This document shows, in pieces, positions 1-12,536 of a DNA stretch of 64,000 bases. The notes beneath the pieces are model-generated. The model had not been told where the DNA came from, ran no database searches, and worked only from the letters and a program-made list of their open reading frames with translations. Both the position numbers and the translations under genes were made by a program. Source of the stretch: Stereum hirsutum FP-91666 SS1 (taxonomy: Eukaryota > Basidiomycota > Agaricomycetes > Russulales > Stereaceae); the NCBI RefSeq assembly GCF_000264905.1, contig NW_006763149.1, positions 1,005,725 through 1,069,724 of the forward strand, given 5' to 3'. How positions within the stretch are numbered: the first letter of the stretch is position 1; every line of letters begins with the position of its first letter.

Positions 1-2412
1 TTGTGTATTTCCCTTCGCTCACGTTGGATATCCGCCTTATACTGGGCTAATTTCTTCCTTTCACTCTTCGACATCTCCCATGGCCAGCCGTTACGCACGG
101 TTGTGTCGCGCTCGGAGCGTAGGCGACTATGTTCTCGGTAGAATATGGAGCGTAGAGATAGTTCTCTCAAGACGTGCTGTGAGAGCTGAGGTGACGATTG
201 GAATGTTTGATCCTTGCGGTGAATGGACGTGACGATCGAAGGGAAAACGTACCTTGAGCCGGAGTACAAGGCTTGAGATTTTGGTGGTGAACGCTTGAGT
301 CCTGTCACAAATCCTCTGGATATCCCCCATAAGCAGATCATCCCTTTTGGCATCAATGACAACATCCGCTAATGCAAGAACCAACTTCAAATGCCTGAAG
401 CACGATCATCAGTCCGTGGTATGCAGTATAAAAAAAGGGTGAGGAGACCTACTTGTCAAAGGACGACCTCAACTGCCTCTGTTTTTCTCTCCAAGCCACT
501 TCATGCCCCTTTATGCGCTCTGACTGGTTCGCAGACAGACGCGGTGGGACGACCTCCGAAGTAGAAGACGGAGGCAGCCCAGCGTCTTGGGACACCGGTA
601 TGTTGACCAACGAAGTGATGAAAGGAGAGATATCGCGCAGCACCTCTGCAAGTTCATCGCATGCGGTGACTGCTAAGTCCCTCGGAATCGTCAAGTCTGC
701 TGCTCGGTGCCCAAGTTGCTGCAAGAGGCCATAGAAATAAATGAGGTATAAGTAGAACACTAGGCCCGTATATGCGAAAGAACGACAAGATGAGGACATA
801 CGTCTCCCATGGCCTTTACTATCTGTATCAGATTCGGTAGTTTGACGGCTTCCAAGTCTGTAAGCGTATGCCGTTGTAACTGAGCTTTCTTGATATATTC
901 AAGATGGTCTTGGGAATCACGATTGAGGGATGGAGGAATCTCCGTGATATCAGACAGTTCTGATTGGGAAGGAATGGTGGAGAGCGTGTGGATAGTCGAG
1001 GGACGAATAGAGTGTAAGAAAGGGTGGACAGAAGAGCGGCGTGCTTGACGAATTTCTTTATTTCGGAGTACTTCTGCCTCGTTCGCCCTCGCTGCAGAAG
1101 TAAATTCGGATTTCTTTTCAGCTCTCGCTTCCTGGACGGTGCGAACTATTTCTGCTATGATGGCGTCGATCTTCAACCAGAGGTCTTTACCATCCGCAAG
1201 GACTATCTTGAACCATTCGTTGGTAACAAATTCGACTTCCACTAGTTGTCGGCGTTCGTCCTCTGTCAAATCCGAAATCTGCATTACTATCTTGCGAAAC
1301 TGGAGGTCAATATCAGCCGGCGTGATTAAAGGAACGATCTACATAGATGACTGAAAGACAAGAGTTGGGAACTGACAGCTTTTTCGATCTTGGCAGTTTC
1401 CTCTAGGGTGGGTCGCCGTTCAATCTTTTCCTCTGAATGTTTTGAAGGCCCAGCGTGCTGGTCGTCGTCCCGAAACAGATGACTAAATCTGTACTAGAGC
1501 GTCATAACAGAAATGGCAACCAGTGTTCCATGTAATGTAAGAGAGTGGGAGTCACAGTACTGATGTGGCGAGGAAGTATACCTCGTTAAGGCTACGAGAA
1601 CCAGGCTTGCGTCGAAGAGACCCGGATGCATGTAGCGATTGAGTTGCTGCGGAACCAAGCGAGCCATTTTGGTCTGGGATCGCTGGAAGGTCACGCTCCT
1701 TCAAGAGAGTGTCGTTGTCGGTGGCCTTACGCTTTCCTTTCTGGTCAGCCTCGTGTTCGATGGTGTGCATCGAGGGCTCCTGTACAGAAATGACTGTCTC
1801 CTCATCGGGAACGATACCAGGCGATGCATGTCCCTGTAGCGTCGGCGGGTCGCTGTTGTATTCCGTCACGTCTGAGACGGACAAATCATCCTCATCGGGC
1901 CCAGCCTCGAAGCTTAGATCAGAACTGAGCTCGTCATAAGCGATCATGGGGCTCAAGGCTGAGGGAGTTCGAATCGAGGAAGAACTAGCTGCGTCAGTCG
2001 TTGTTGGCGCCATCCTCGGTGATATTCCATCAAGATGCGGGCGACGCGGGGTGCTCGGAGCGGGAGGATTCGGTGAGCGGTGCGAGTCTTTCTCGAGGTT
2101 GGCAGATGAAGAGAGGGGATGAAGTGTGAAGGAAGAAGGCATTCTTGGGCGATGGGTCTTCCTTAGGGTTTTATCGGTGGGATAGTGAGAAGAAGAAGCG
2201 AAATCGGATGGGGGCTGGTGGGAGTGAGACGGGCCAGCAGACGGGCCAGCATTACCCGCTGCATTGCAGCAAAATAATGTCAGTGTTTGATCCGAGTTCA
2301 GGTCAGCAACTTTTACCCGCCTGTGTTTGACGTCCGGTATGCAGAAGGATGTGAAGAGGGCTGCTTCGTGCGTGGAAGGAAAGCAGTAGCTGGGAAGTGC
2401 TCTGTCGGCCAT
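1..2412 (-). CDS. Coiled-coil/disordered family protein, copy A (3' end outside window)
   Basis: I do not recognise a named family. The N-terminal exon (2412 down to about 1570) is Ser/Pro-rich and looks disordered, with an acidic patch. After it come helical, charged exons: one beginning YRFSHLFRDDD, one beginning about 1340 with ITPADIDLQFRK, and one at 718-453 that ends W-REKQ-x4-SFDK with a phase-2 donor. A later exon ends LVLRLK at a phase-0 donor, and the exon after it begins LSQHVLRELSLRS. The coding sequence is still open at base 1. The last three exon junctions fall at the same positions and phases as in the genes at 27.9-29.9 kb and 39.8-41.7 kb, so this is a third paralogue. The start is uncertain: ATG at 2412 gives the longest open frame, and ATG at 2142 is an alternative. 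A cytoskeletal or scaffold role is possible, but nothing in the sequence proves it. Confidence 0.65.
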
Positions 2413-3546
2413 GTCACGCTATAATCGGCCGAATTCTGCGGAAAGTTATTCGTAACTGTCCATGGTAATGTCAGATAAACAGTCGTAAAACCACAGAGAC
2501 GAGTACAGAAAGCAAGAGGCAGATCATGGACAGATTTGACACATACAAGGATCATTAGTCGTTGGACGCATCGTCGAGGAAGCCGGGTATCCGGATACAC
2601 CGGAGTTAGGAAAGCCATTAGTTCCATTCGAAGGCCAAGGTCCAGGGTGAGCAGTCGTAGCCATTCGTACGCTTTGAGAGGGTTTCAGTTGGACGGACAA
2701 CAGAAGCGTGACGAAGAGGGCCACGTACGCAGTTGTGTAGGAGGGTGACTATGCAGTTACAGAGAACAGACGCAGACAGCAGGCGACGACGAGCCCTTAT
2801 ACGTTCTGATACGAGATGAGTGGCAATCACATTAACAGAATGCACTAAGGAAGAACAAGGCGCATCGCATACACACAGACAGACAATAACGAAATGGCGC
2901 CCAGGTACACAGATCGAGGAACAAGAGGAAACACTGGACTTGGAACAAGGAAGCTGGGTGGCGTTACCAAGGAAACCACCTACCAGAAGCGGATGCGAGC
3001 TCCCTGAAAGTGAATATGTGCGCCGCGGGATTTCGTACCGATAGCGTTCGAGCGCCTGTACTAACTGTGGAAGCCCATCACGCAAAAACAGGTGCAAGGC
3101 GGGTGCCAGTGGCGTCGGGTGGCAGACAGGTAGTGGCATGGACCACTGAGATAACCTTGCTCCATGGTCGGTATTATTTGCTCAAAACGTCTAAAAATAT
3201 TGTCAGAGAATTTGGGACGACAGTACAGCTTGGGTGCATGTTTGCGAACGGGTTCGACTTCAGAGGAAAACGGAGTAAAAAGTCAACGACCGCCAACGTG
3301 GGAGCCACGTTTGGTGAAGGACCGAGGGGGCGGCGCCTAATCAAACATCTCGCCACTCTGGTTGCCACACGTTCGCATGACGCAAAAAAAAAACTACGAG
3401 GCTCAGCTCGTAGAAATGTTGGTATATAAACAAGAACAAAACGTTATGGTACAAGAACGAACGAACAAAGAAAATGATAGGGTGTTCATGGATTTCCAGA
3501 ATCCGAACTTCGAGGGAGCAGCTCTCTAGTGCTCGACGCTCAGCGC
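2413..3546. other. Intergenic stretch without a supportable gene
   Basis: Only short overlapping frames are open on both strands. The longest is a 173-codon minus-strand frame at 2618-3139, which is Cys/Val-rich with no recognisable domain and no splice partner. The stretch probably holds the promoter of coiled-coil copy A and the 3' flank of the membrane-protein gene. Confidence 0.5.
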
Positions 3547-6433
3547 TCAGAGAGGACCCACTCCACGAATGTTCTCCGCCGCTTGCGCGCTCCTCGTGCG
3601 GTAGCGTCCGGTACGAGAGTCGATCCAGCCCGTAGCTCTTTCGCCAGACTGCTCACTCAGACCTTCAACCTTGCCCTCCTGCGTATCCTCCGCCTGTCCA
3701 CGAGAGCTCATACGGTATCGGTTCAAGAAATTGCCTAACAGAAGCAAGTTGGGCGAGACGGGGCCATCTTGAATGTTGGCCTGTTTCGACTGGTCGGCTT
3801 CGAGATTAGAGTGCGAGAGTTCATCAATGGCAGTGGTGCGGAAGGAGTCGGAGTTCACTGCATCAGTTTGGTCCTTGGTCTTGAGAGGCGAAAGTCTCGT
3901 GCGACAGACGACAGATGCCGTAGGGCAAGGATCGTGGGCTGGACCGCGAGGAGCTCGCTTGATGGCTGAGTGGGGCGGAGTCGCCTTCCTTGACAACCAC
4001 TCCAGGTCCGGTTCAACGTCGCGTTCAGATATAGTCCTCTGGCGGTCAGTATTGCGGTCTAGACTGCCCAGGTGACGAAAGGCATCGGAAGGGGTAGTAG
4101 GATTTTCGGAGAACGAGCGTGCACGTGACTGAACGTCGAGGGGTTGAGGACGAACTCCACGAAGGGCTGGTGGACAATACTTGGAAGAGCTATAATTTCG
4201 TCAGAAGCGGGACGCGAAGGATAGAAGAGGGACTGACTTGATAATATTGGCCTTTTCGATATCCTCTTCCTCGCCGCCCTCACTCTCACACCCAGCCAAG
4301 GCACCTTGTTCGTCTGTTTCGCCCTCGCCATCATCATCTACACCATCAACTTCTTCTCCCAATTCAGTAACGCTCGCGATAGTCTCCAATCTCGGAATTC
4401 CGTCGTCCATGTCGGCACCGAAGAGAGAGCCCTTCCAAGATGCCATAGCTTCCTTCTCCAAGATCTCGACCTCAGCCTCCTTCTCAAAACTAACGCTCGC
4501 CACCAACCGAGAAGTCGGATCCATAGTCAAAGTCGCGGGATCGAGAGCACGAAGAACTCGGCTCTGACCGTGATGAGAAGAGTACGAGGGGTTAGGAGTA
4601 GGGCTTCTGCCGTCATTGGACCAGAAGCGGGTTCTCATAGCGTTCATGCCCGTGAAGGATCCCATATCGCTCGATACAGCGGACTTAATAGGGTTGAACG
4701 GAGAAGAAGACGAGCCAGAGGAGTAGTCCGATCCCGAACCAGAAGATGGAGTGCTCAGATGCGAATCGTAGAAACGCATGGAGGAGCGTGGACCGGCTGT
4801 CGGACTGGGGCGAAACTCCTGCGCCTGGATATTGAAGAGGAAGGGTGACATATTGGAGGCGAGAGCTCGAGAACTAGAGTCAGAGGTTGTAACGTGTTGT
4901 GTTGACTTGTACTTGCGATCTTCGGCAGCATGGATTGTGGCTGCTGCGCTTGTGGAGGATTGAGTGCTCCTACACATACATGCAATGATCAGCGGGCGAA
5001 GACGGTAATAGTATTTATCACGTAAACGTACCTGCTCTTGAACTCTCCAGTCGTATCAGCCTGAAGAAAAACGTCCGTGCTCTCAGCTGTCTTTAGAATC
5101 TCAAAACGAGCGCTAGGTTCGGACTGCACCACTGGCTTCATAGGCGGTGCAATCTGACAGTCAGTTGTCGAGCGAGGAGACCCGTTCTGCCAGATATCCT
5201 CGAGTGCCATGTTCGAAACAACGAGCGAAGGGAACCTTTGAGTAGACATAGAGGGCCTGAAGGTTGAGATCTGTTGTTCATCCTTCTCCACAAGCTGGAC
5301 ATCGGAGATTGGCGGCGTATTCAACAGGACATAGACTTTCCCAGGTGGTGGGACCATGAACTCGTCGGGAACGCTGGGAGTCGCTGTAACAATAGGCGCG
5401 GATGGTAAGGCAGACGAAGACGCCTCCACAGCAGAGAGAGGTGATCTTGAGAGAGATCGCAAAGCCGTGTCGGAAAAGACTATAGGTGTCCCTTGAGCCG
5501 ATGAAGTGGAATGGGTCGTCCTGCAAGCGTCTTCGAGATGCTGGGTAGTCACTGAGGGAGTAATGTATAGTGAGTTAATTCGGTTTACTGGGCATCCAGC
5601 ACAAGACACGCACCCAGATCGGAAGCACCCGGCAACAAGCCAACTCCATCAGACTCCTCTTCAGCAGAAATGCCACCAAAGAGACGCTTGTAAAACCCTA
5701 GACCAGAAAGAATGGTCGTATAGAACACCGCAGCCGTCGCCTGCCAGACATACTTGACCCAAATAGAAGCAGGGACCGCAGCCCAGCCCATGAATTTCGG
5801 ATACAAACGAGCCGGGAAGACGAGAGAAAAAATGACGGAAAGTGCGGCCATAGAGAGGGCAATGACGAACACGTAGAGCGACAGAGCGGACAACAAGGTA
5901 GCTGTGAAGAGAGGGTCCCCGAGGAGAGGGTGCGGCAGCAGAGTCGTGGGAGTGGCGTTGAGTAGGATGTCGCCTGTTTCTGAATAAACGAAGCCGTTGT
6001 AGGTGGCCACACAGGTAGGCCGGGAAAGGAAGTCGACCATGCAGTAGGGTGCTCTGGATCGAAAAAGCATGGCGAGCGCTGCCGCGTGTTTCGTCCCGCC
6101 AGCGGAGAACATCGAGGCAGTGGCATCGTCATACTCCCCTCGAGCAGCAGACATCCCTAGAAGCCAATCAAACGATAGTAACTGTGTGATCGGATCTACC
6201 ATCGTGCTGAGATGCCACCTGGAGTACAGAGGAGAAAACAGTGGTTCGCCGAACCATGAGCACAGATGTATGCCGCCTGCGATGAGAATGGGCAGTACAA
6301 GATCCATAGCTATAGTAGACTCGAGAGAGGAAGGAGGGAAGGTGGCGCAGATGTAGTGAGAGTAATGGGGAGGAAGGGGAGGTGGTGGTCCTGAAGAAAG
6401 ACTCGTCGCTGACGACTCGTCACCGTCCGACAT
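3547..6433 (-). CDS. Membrane-anchored protein with long disordered cytosolic tail
   Basis: Four exons splice cleanly (6433-5614, 5551-5032, 4969-4238, 4189-3547) into 904 codons. Residues about 41-61 form one hydrophobic helix (VLPILIAGGIHLCSWF). Residues about 165-250 carry further membrane segments, a roughly 30-residue hydrophobic stretch and then one ending FYTTILSGLGFYKRLFGG. Everything after about residue 270 is Ser/Thr/Pro-rich, with an acidic block (GEEVDGVDDDGEGETDEQ) and no domain I recognise. The ATG at 6433 begins MSDGDESS. The last exon keeps a single frame through about 640 nt, which supports the splicing. It is probably an integral membrane protein of a fungal-specific family. 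The function is unknown, and topology cannot be settled by eye. Confidence 0.75.
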
Positions 6434-7365
6434 GGTTGTTCATGGCAAACAAGCGCAAACACGATGATGGCGCCTGACACGGATGCCCAGCCCAGTGTCA
6501 GAGTGGCGGTGTGGCGCCATCACCACGATCGCGACTGATCGCAATCATGCTTCTGAATCAGATTTGGCCCATATGTTATATGTTCCGCGAAGCTAACTAA
6601 GATGTCAGTGCACACGTTCAATGAGAGTAAACTGGAAACCACTATGATGGTTTTTCTAGAGCAGGATACTTACCTGAGATCTTGGGCACGTGTTTCGTGT
6701 AGGTGAGGGGGAGGTGGTGACTGGCCCGTGGAGGATTTTTCGGCCTTTTGAGCACAATGTCATGCGGCGAATCGAAGACATATCTTCCAAATGCCAAAGG
6801 GAGATATGAACTAAAGGCCGAAAGATCCAGAGCTGCATGCACGATGATGCGTTCTCGGAAAAGCGAGCGTGAGAGTGACGCACGTACGCGCACTGAAATT
6901 CATCGTGGAATTCAAGCTCCGCTCGAACTTCTTTCGGACGCGTATACGCATTCTCTCCCCGCACTTTCTTAGGCAGCCTTCGCAAGAGTATCCGTCTCGC
7001 AGGCTCTACTGAACTCCTGCAGCAGCAGTTTCAGTGTACGTGTCATAAATTAGTATAGTGTAGAATAAAGATAAAAGACAGTCATACTTTGGAGTATGGG
7101 ATTCGAGAGGGACCTAAGCTAAGTGTCAGAACCTCTGCATCAACTGAAGCTGCTCAAACATAGACTCGAACCCATATAAAAACCATTCAATTGTACGTGA
7201 ATTAGACCAGCATAATGAACACATCAAGACTTTTGTACAGTCGATTATAATAAGTCGTCAGCAGTAATACCAGCGAGCCAGCGCATAGCATCCAGAAGCA
7301 TACACGACTCAGTCTTTTGACACATCAGCACCTACGCCTTGTTCTCATACATCACAACCGGATAT
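6434..7365. other. Intergenic, head of membrane-protein gene to tail of F-box gene 1
   Basis: No coding region can be supported. The right half (about 7020-7360) is AT-rich and looks like the 3' untranslated flank of the minus-strand F-box gene. The left half is GC-richer and should contain the promoter of the membrane-protein gene. Confidence 0.5.
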
Positions 7366-9344
7366 TCACATGTCCGGTAAAGAGTCTACGGACGAAAAAG
7401 CATGGTATATGTCAGCATGGATACTTATAACCAGAGACTTAAGAACGACGTACCTTTACGAAACGTCCTCCCGCACTTCGTACAATGAATCTCACCCTCA
7501 ACTAAATCTCTAAACCTTTCCGCCAAAGAATTACAATTTTCATCACCACCACTTCCACAAACTCCAGAACACAGGTCATGGCGTAAGACCTGGAGGGGTG
7601 TCCCGCTGTTGTGCCTCAGTTGCAGGAAACGATAGAGGATTCTGTCTAGCTGTGAGGGATAGCTAGTTTCTTGGGCGGTTTGCCGTACGAGGATGAGTTC
7701 TGACACGTTGGGAAAGGTTGCCTCGGCATATTTAGCGCCGTAGACTTCGACAGGCAGCATCTTGTCCTTTGATTCGCGGGAACCGATGTAAGCTGAAAGA
7801 ACTCCAACAGCCGCGCCCCAAGACAGTGTCAAAGCCCTCAAGCTCGAAAACATGACCAAGAGCTTTAACCACCGACGCTCGATATATAACGCAAGGTTAC
7901 GCGCGTCTTCAGGTGCAGATATCCAGAGCTTCTTGACGTCGTCCAAGGGCAGGCGTCCGGCGAAAAGGATGACGTCGTCCAGATCTGGCTCATTCACAAC
8001 CTCTCCATTCAGGTCATGTTTCTCCGTATATTCTAGGCTGAAATCGAATGTCGACAGCTTCGGGTTGCGTGCGGGGGGTTCGTGAGCGCGGTGCCAGTCT
8101 TGAAGGAGAGCGCCCGAGGACCATCCCCTCACCTCGTATTTATGGTGATCGAAGTGAATGCAGAGGTCCGAGATGATATCGCCAATATCTCGCCGGCCAT
8201 GGACATAGCCACCTAGAATATAGAGCGCGATCACCAAGAAGGGGTCGATGACCTCTACGACGTCCACGCAGAAGCGTACGAACCATCGCGGAGGGGAAGG
8301 GAACTCAATGCAATTAAAAATCAGAGCAAAGTCGGTGACCAGGGCGGATGGGATCTCAAAGAAAGTGAGATTCGGAAGTACGACGGGTAATTTGCCCTCT
8401 AACTTTTCCATAACCTCTTGTACGACCTCCAAAATGTCACCAGCGAATGACATGTCGAACGAGAGGGTTTCGAGGACAGGGGCGTGTTTAAGGATGAGGA
8501 GGATGTGTTGATGGAACATGATGGCGTCGAGGTGAAGGTGCTGTATGGTGCTTAGTAGACTATAGTCGTGTTGGATATCGAATCCTCGGCGCAGCACGAG
8601 CGTATGGAGCTTAGGCATGTAGGTGAAAAGACCTTTGTTTAACCAGCGATAATCTGAGGAATATTTTGAATCCAGGAGTTCGATGCGAGTCAACTCGGGG
8701 GCCGGCCATTGAAACCACGTTTCCACGAAACCGTCCCAAAGTTCATCATAATCACCACACATATCGAGCGAAAAGTCACAGACTCTAGGCAGGTTGTCGG
8801 ACAGAAGGTAAAACAGGTCAATATCGAGGAAGACGGAGGCAGTAGTGTGGAGGGTCAAGGGGAGGGTTCCAGATCGGTTAAGGTACGTCGTGATCCAGGG
8901 CGCATTGAGCCCTCTAGGAATATGAGACCAGAGCTCGGGCGTACGGATGGCGACGTTATGCCAGTAGCTGCAGACCTGGGAGTAAGACGCAAAACATGGG
9001 GCAACTGTTCCAGTAGAATCAACCGACAGAGCAGGAATATGGCGAAAGATCAGTCGAAGAACCTCGACTGGGAGTTCGTAGACAGGCCCCCGGGTGAAAG
9101 ATGGACGTGTCGAGAAAGATTCGGAGGATATTTGCGCTGGTCTTCGTGACACAGTAGGTGAGCTCGAGCCTGTTAAATAAAAATGATTCGAGCCTATTAA
9201 ATAGAAAGTATTCGTGAGTTGTTGAGATCATGGAGATGTTTCCAGAAAAAAGTGAAAAGTACCGATCAGGCGAGGTCCGCGAGGACGTCGTGATAAAGCA
9301 GAACGAGAACCACGGGCAGCCTCCAGGATTGTTATTGGCTGCAT
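7366..9344 (-). CDS. F-box protein 1 with C-terminal Cys motif
   Basis: Three exons (9344-9263, 9169-7454, 7385-7366) give 605 residues. Near residue 50 an F-box-like domain reads YELPVEVLRLIFRHI and continues with YSQVCSYWHNVAIRTPELW. F-box proteins bind Skp1 and bring substrates to SCF ubiquitin ligases. The middle is leucine-rich and irregular, as in many mushroom F-box proteins. The C-terminus has DLCSGVC and, 24 residues on, CTKCG, a possible metal site shared with the F-box genes at 17.2 and 24.0 kb. No ATG lies in the long frame. A short first exon (MQPITILEAARGSRS) joins in phase 1 and supplies one. The last exon adds only six codons (DSLPDM) before a stop, whereas its paralogues continue for about 90 more residues. 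Confidence 0.85.
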
Positions 9345-9631
9345 TCTGTAGACAAGTTATGAGAGTTTCTGACGGTTGACAGGTCGTAGAAATCAAGTAG
9401 GAGAAGAACTTGTGTGACAGTACGGAACGGAAGAGTTGGTGGTTGGGACACAAGTTCGATCAGCGCGTCGACACAACCCACCGGCCTCGGATAAATGCGG
9501 GCGGAGATTGAACACGTCCCGGTGTCCGATTGTGGCGTGAAGCTTTTTTTGGTCTATTCTCCTCACTATTACAGTCGTTTCGCCATCGCTTTATTTCATC
9601 TGTCCTCTAGTATATCAAAAGAATTCTCTAA

Positions 9632-10511
9632 ATGGCGACACCAACACAAGAGGACTACGAAGAGCTTATCCTCTCATGCCGCTACGGTGATCGCGAAGAT
9701 GTTGAATCCTTCATCTCTCAGTTCGGGGTAGATCATCTCGCCACAGCGAGGGACGACAACGGAAACACGATACTGCATATGGCGGCTGCCAATGGTCATA
9801 CAGGTATGTCGATATCATTGTTTTCTTCCCATTCACCGTCGTGTTTCTTCCTGTCCGTCCGCCTTCAACCTCAAAATCTTCCGTTCCATCTGACCTGTTA
9901 ATCCACTAAAGATCCCCCCTAATTCACCATTTTCCACATGTCGCCCCCGGTAACATACAGATCTCGTCAAATACATCCTCCCACAAATCCCAAAATCATC
10001 CCTCCCCGTCCTTCTCCGTGCACAAAACAACTCAGGGTCGACAGCCCTGCATTGGGCCGCTCTCAACGCTCACCTCGAGACTTGTCAGTCCATCGTAGGG
10101 TTCGAAGCAGGCGAGGGTACAGGAGTCGAGCTCCTCGAGATACGAAATGTTATTGGTGATACTGAGAATGAGAAGGGTGTGGAAAAGGAAGGAAAGAATG
10201 AGGAAAGAGAGGGTGGGAATGGAAGGAGTGTGCTTGGTGTGGCGGAGGAGGCTGGATGGGAAGAAGGAGCAAGATGGATGGTCAGTGTCATGCGGTTGGG
10301 CGAAGGGACCGGAGAGGGTGCTGGAGGTAAGTCGAAGGAAGGGGACGGTGGAGATGAAGCAGGAGACGAGGATGAGAAGTTTGAGGGAGGTGAAGTGGAG
10401 GTGGAGATTGAGGATGCGGATGGTGGGATTGCGAGGATGAGTCTGGGGCCGAATGGGGCGAAGCCTGTGGAAGTGGTTACGCCACCAGCGACGGAAGAGG
10501 CGAAGTCATGA
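9632..10511 (+). CDS. YAR1: Ankyrin-repeat protein, YAR1-like
   Basis: Two exons (9632-9803 and 9961-10511, phase 1) encode 240 residues. The N-terminal half carries ankyrin repeats: EDYEELILSCRYGDREDVE, then DDNGNTILHMAAANGHTG, and after the intron NNSGSTALHWAALNAHLE. The C-terminal half is Gly/Glu-rich, acidic and disordered. Short fungal proteins of this layout resemble yeast Yar1, which chaperones ribosomal protein S3 (uS3) for 40S subunit assembly. That match rests on length, repeat number and the acidic tail, not on a search. The gene is divergent from F-box gene 1, with about 290 bp between the two start codons. Confidence 0.85.
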
Positions 10512-12536
10512 TGTTGATGGGGCTGGGTAGGTTGTTGAAAAAGTACGTCGTCTGCCTACTTGCATTCGACAACCCATCTTCTGACCATCGTTTCATGAAA
10601 GATTGCTGTATCTTGTATCATCTTGTATCCACCATCGAGACCTTGTGTAGGTTCCCCTATTCAGAAGTCTCAATCTAAATTCCGATCAAGGCGATGGGTG
10701 TTGGATCGTCGTTTGCATCCGATCACTATTCACCGAATACCGGTTACATTCTTGCTTGACTTCGCATCTCTTCAGAGTCCAATGCTCACTCCTGCTCAAC
10801 AACTAGGATCGCAGTCCATTGCATAGCCCAGGATGATGTCGCTTTTTCGCCCACCGGTCTTCCTCTTCTCCGAACAAATAGTTGGAGCTATTGACAGCCT
10901 TCATGCGACTCTCTGGCAACAGAATACGTTACCCTCAACCTTTTATTGCACGGTCTTGTTTCATTCGGTGGTCAATTTTCCTGATGCACGGGTGGCAGGT
11001 GGGCCACACGCCACATAGCTTCCCCAATGCTCAAGTTCCGGATTACTTACAGAGCAACGAACAGGACCGGCACCACAAATCCCGGCTCTTATTGCGATAC
11101 CACCCCCTCATCTTTCCTCTCGGAGATCTCGAGTCCCTGTCCATGCTTTTTTCTCGAGTGCGATCATCACGCTTGTCAGTGGCACTGGCATTGGCAGGAG
11201 ACGTCGGTGACTCTAAACTGATCGCGATGACGATTTCAACGTTGAATTTTGCACTGATATTCGGTCACTTGGCTTAAGCAGAGCTTGAGGCACTCACTGA
11301 GTACTGGTTTGTGGCCGGATCTGCCGAACCGCCAACGTCACGGTCCCGAACGAGAAGGGATGGACTGTCGGAAAAAGGAGTATTCCTTCTAGTGCCTCCA
11401 TGGGTACCTATCCTGCGTGCAACGCGCCCGAGTGTATGTCTTGTCAACTTGAAGGCGTCTGCGTCGTCAGGTGTCGTAAAAGACACCTCCAGTAAGTATC
11501 TCTCTTGACTCTGAGGCAACATACCATCAAGATGAATTTGAATACTTCTCATGGCTGTAAGTATGTAAGAGCGAGTGAATTTCTAAGAAAAGAAAGGCAG
11601 TCCGCAGTGCGATTGTGTTTAGAGCGAAGAGCCGGGTCCGGTATCGCATGTTGATCGTATAGGTCTTCGCTCTCCACTTCTGCATGCGCACCGCATCAAG
11701 GCATCAAGGATCCAGAATGCATCAGTTCGAATTCCAAGGGCTCGCAATCTTGTCTCACCCCTCATGCAGATATGGCCGAATGGACGAACAGAGCAGTGGA
11801 ACAAAATACAGATGAGACAAGGTAAACTTTCCGGAGTATTTTCACTGTAAAGATGTCGATATGGGTCGCAAGTCGGCCATTCCAATGCGGCCGCACCTTA
11901 GCGACGATTGTGCTACGCGTCTACTTACCACAAATGGCTAAGGGTTTTGAGCAAGAACTTGCAAGAACGTCACACGAGGTACGCTACTGTAACGTTATTT
12001 GAACGTTATGTAGCACGTACTGCCGCCCGTGGACGGCTCCATTCTGTGCCACCCGAGTCTGTTTTGAATCCATCACCATGTCGTCGGCACAGGTCGCTTT
12101 TTTGAATCCAAGCTTCTCGAGTCCCAAGAGGAAAAGGGGCACTCTCTGGATTCGGGCTCGGAGAAGCTTGAGCCTCATGACCTTCTTCTTCTCCCCTTCC
12201 CCACACGCCCGTCGGACGCGAGCTTCAGGACAATAACCCGTTCGGGACTACACTCTTCTTTCTTTTCGACTTCGACCTTGATCATCTTGCCACTTGTTCT
12301 CGTTGCTGCTGTTGTTGTTGCAGACGACGACGACGACGTCAAAATCTCGGGCTACAGCTGTTGAGACGACCGGGACCTGTTCGTGTGGCAACGTCGCAGT
12401 ACCGAGGTTGACTTGTGTCGTAGCCACGGCAAACGCACGAACTTTTGAAGGGATAGCGCTTGGCGACAAATCACGTTCCTCGAGCACTATTCCTCTGACC
12501 AACTAACGGTACTCGAAGGAACGTGAACAGGAGAAT
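10512..12536. other. Two-kilobase stretch without a supportable gene
   Basis: Several frames of 60-130 codons are open, but none shows a domain or splices into a longer product. The most protein-like is a 92-codon minus-strand frame at 11274-11552 (ERYLLEVSFTTPDDADAFK), which could be an exon of an unrecognised gene. A GTTGTTGTTG/CGACGACGAC trinucleotide run lies at about 12303-12340, upstream of the next gene. Confidence 0.4.

Noticed and set aside
2618..3139. 173-codon minus-strand open frame
   Set aside because: Cys/Val-rich with no domain. No phase-compatible splice to the gene downstream.
4306..4848. 180-codon plus-strand open frame
   Set aside because: Antisense shadow of the long disordered exon of the membrane-protein gene, whose splicing is supported by four in-phase junctions.
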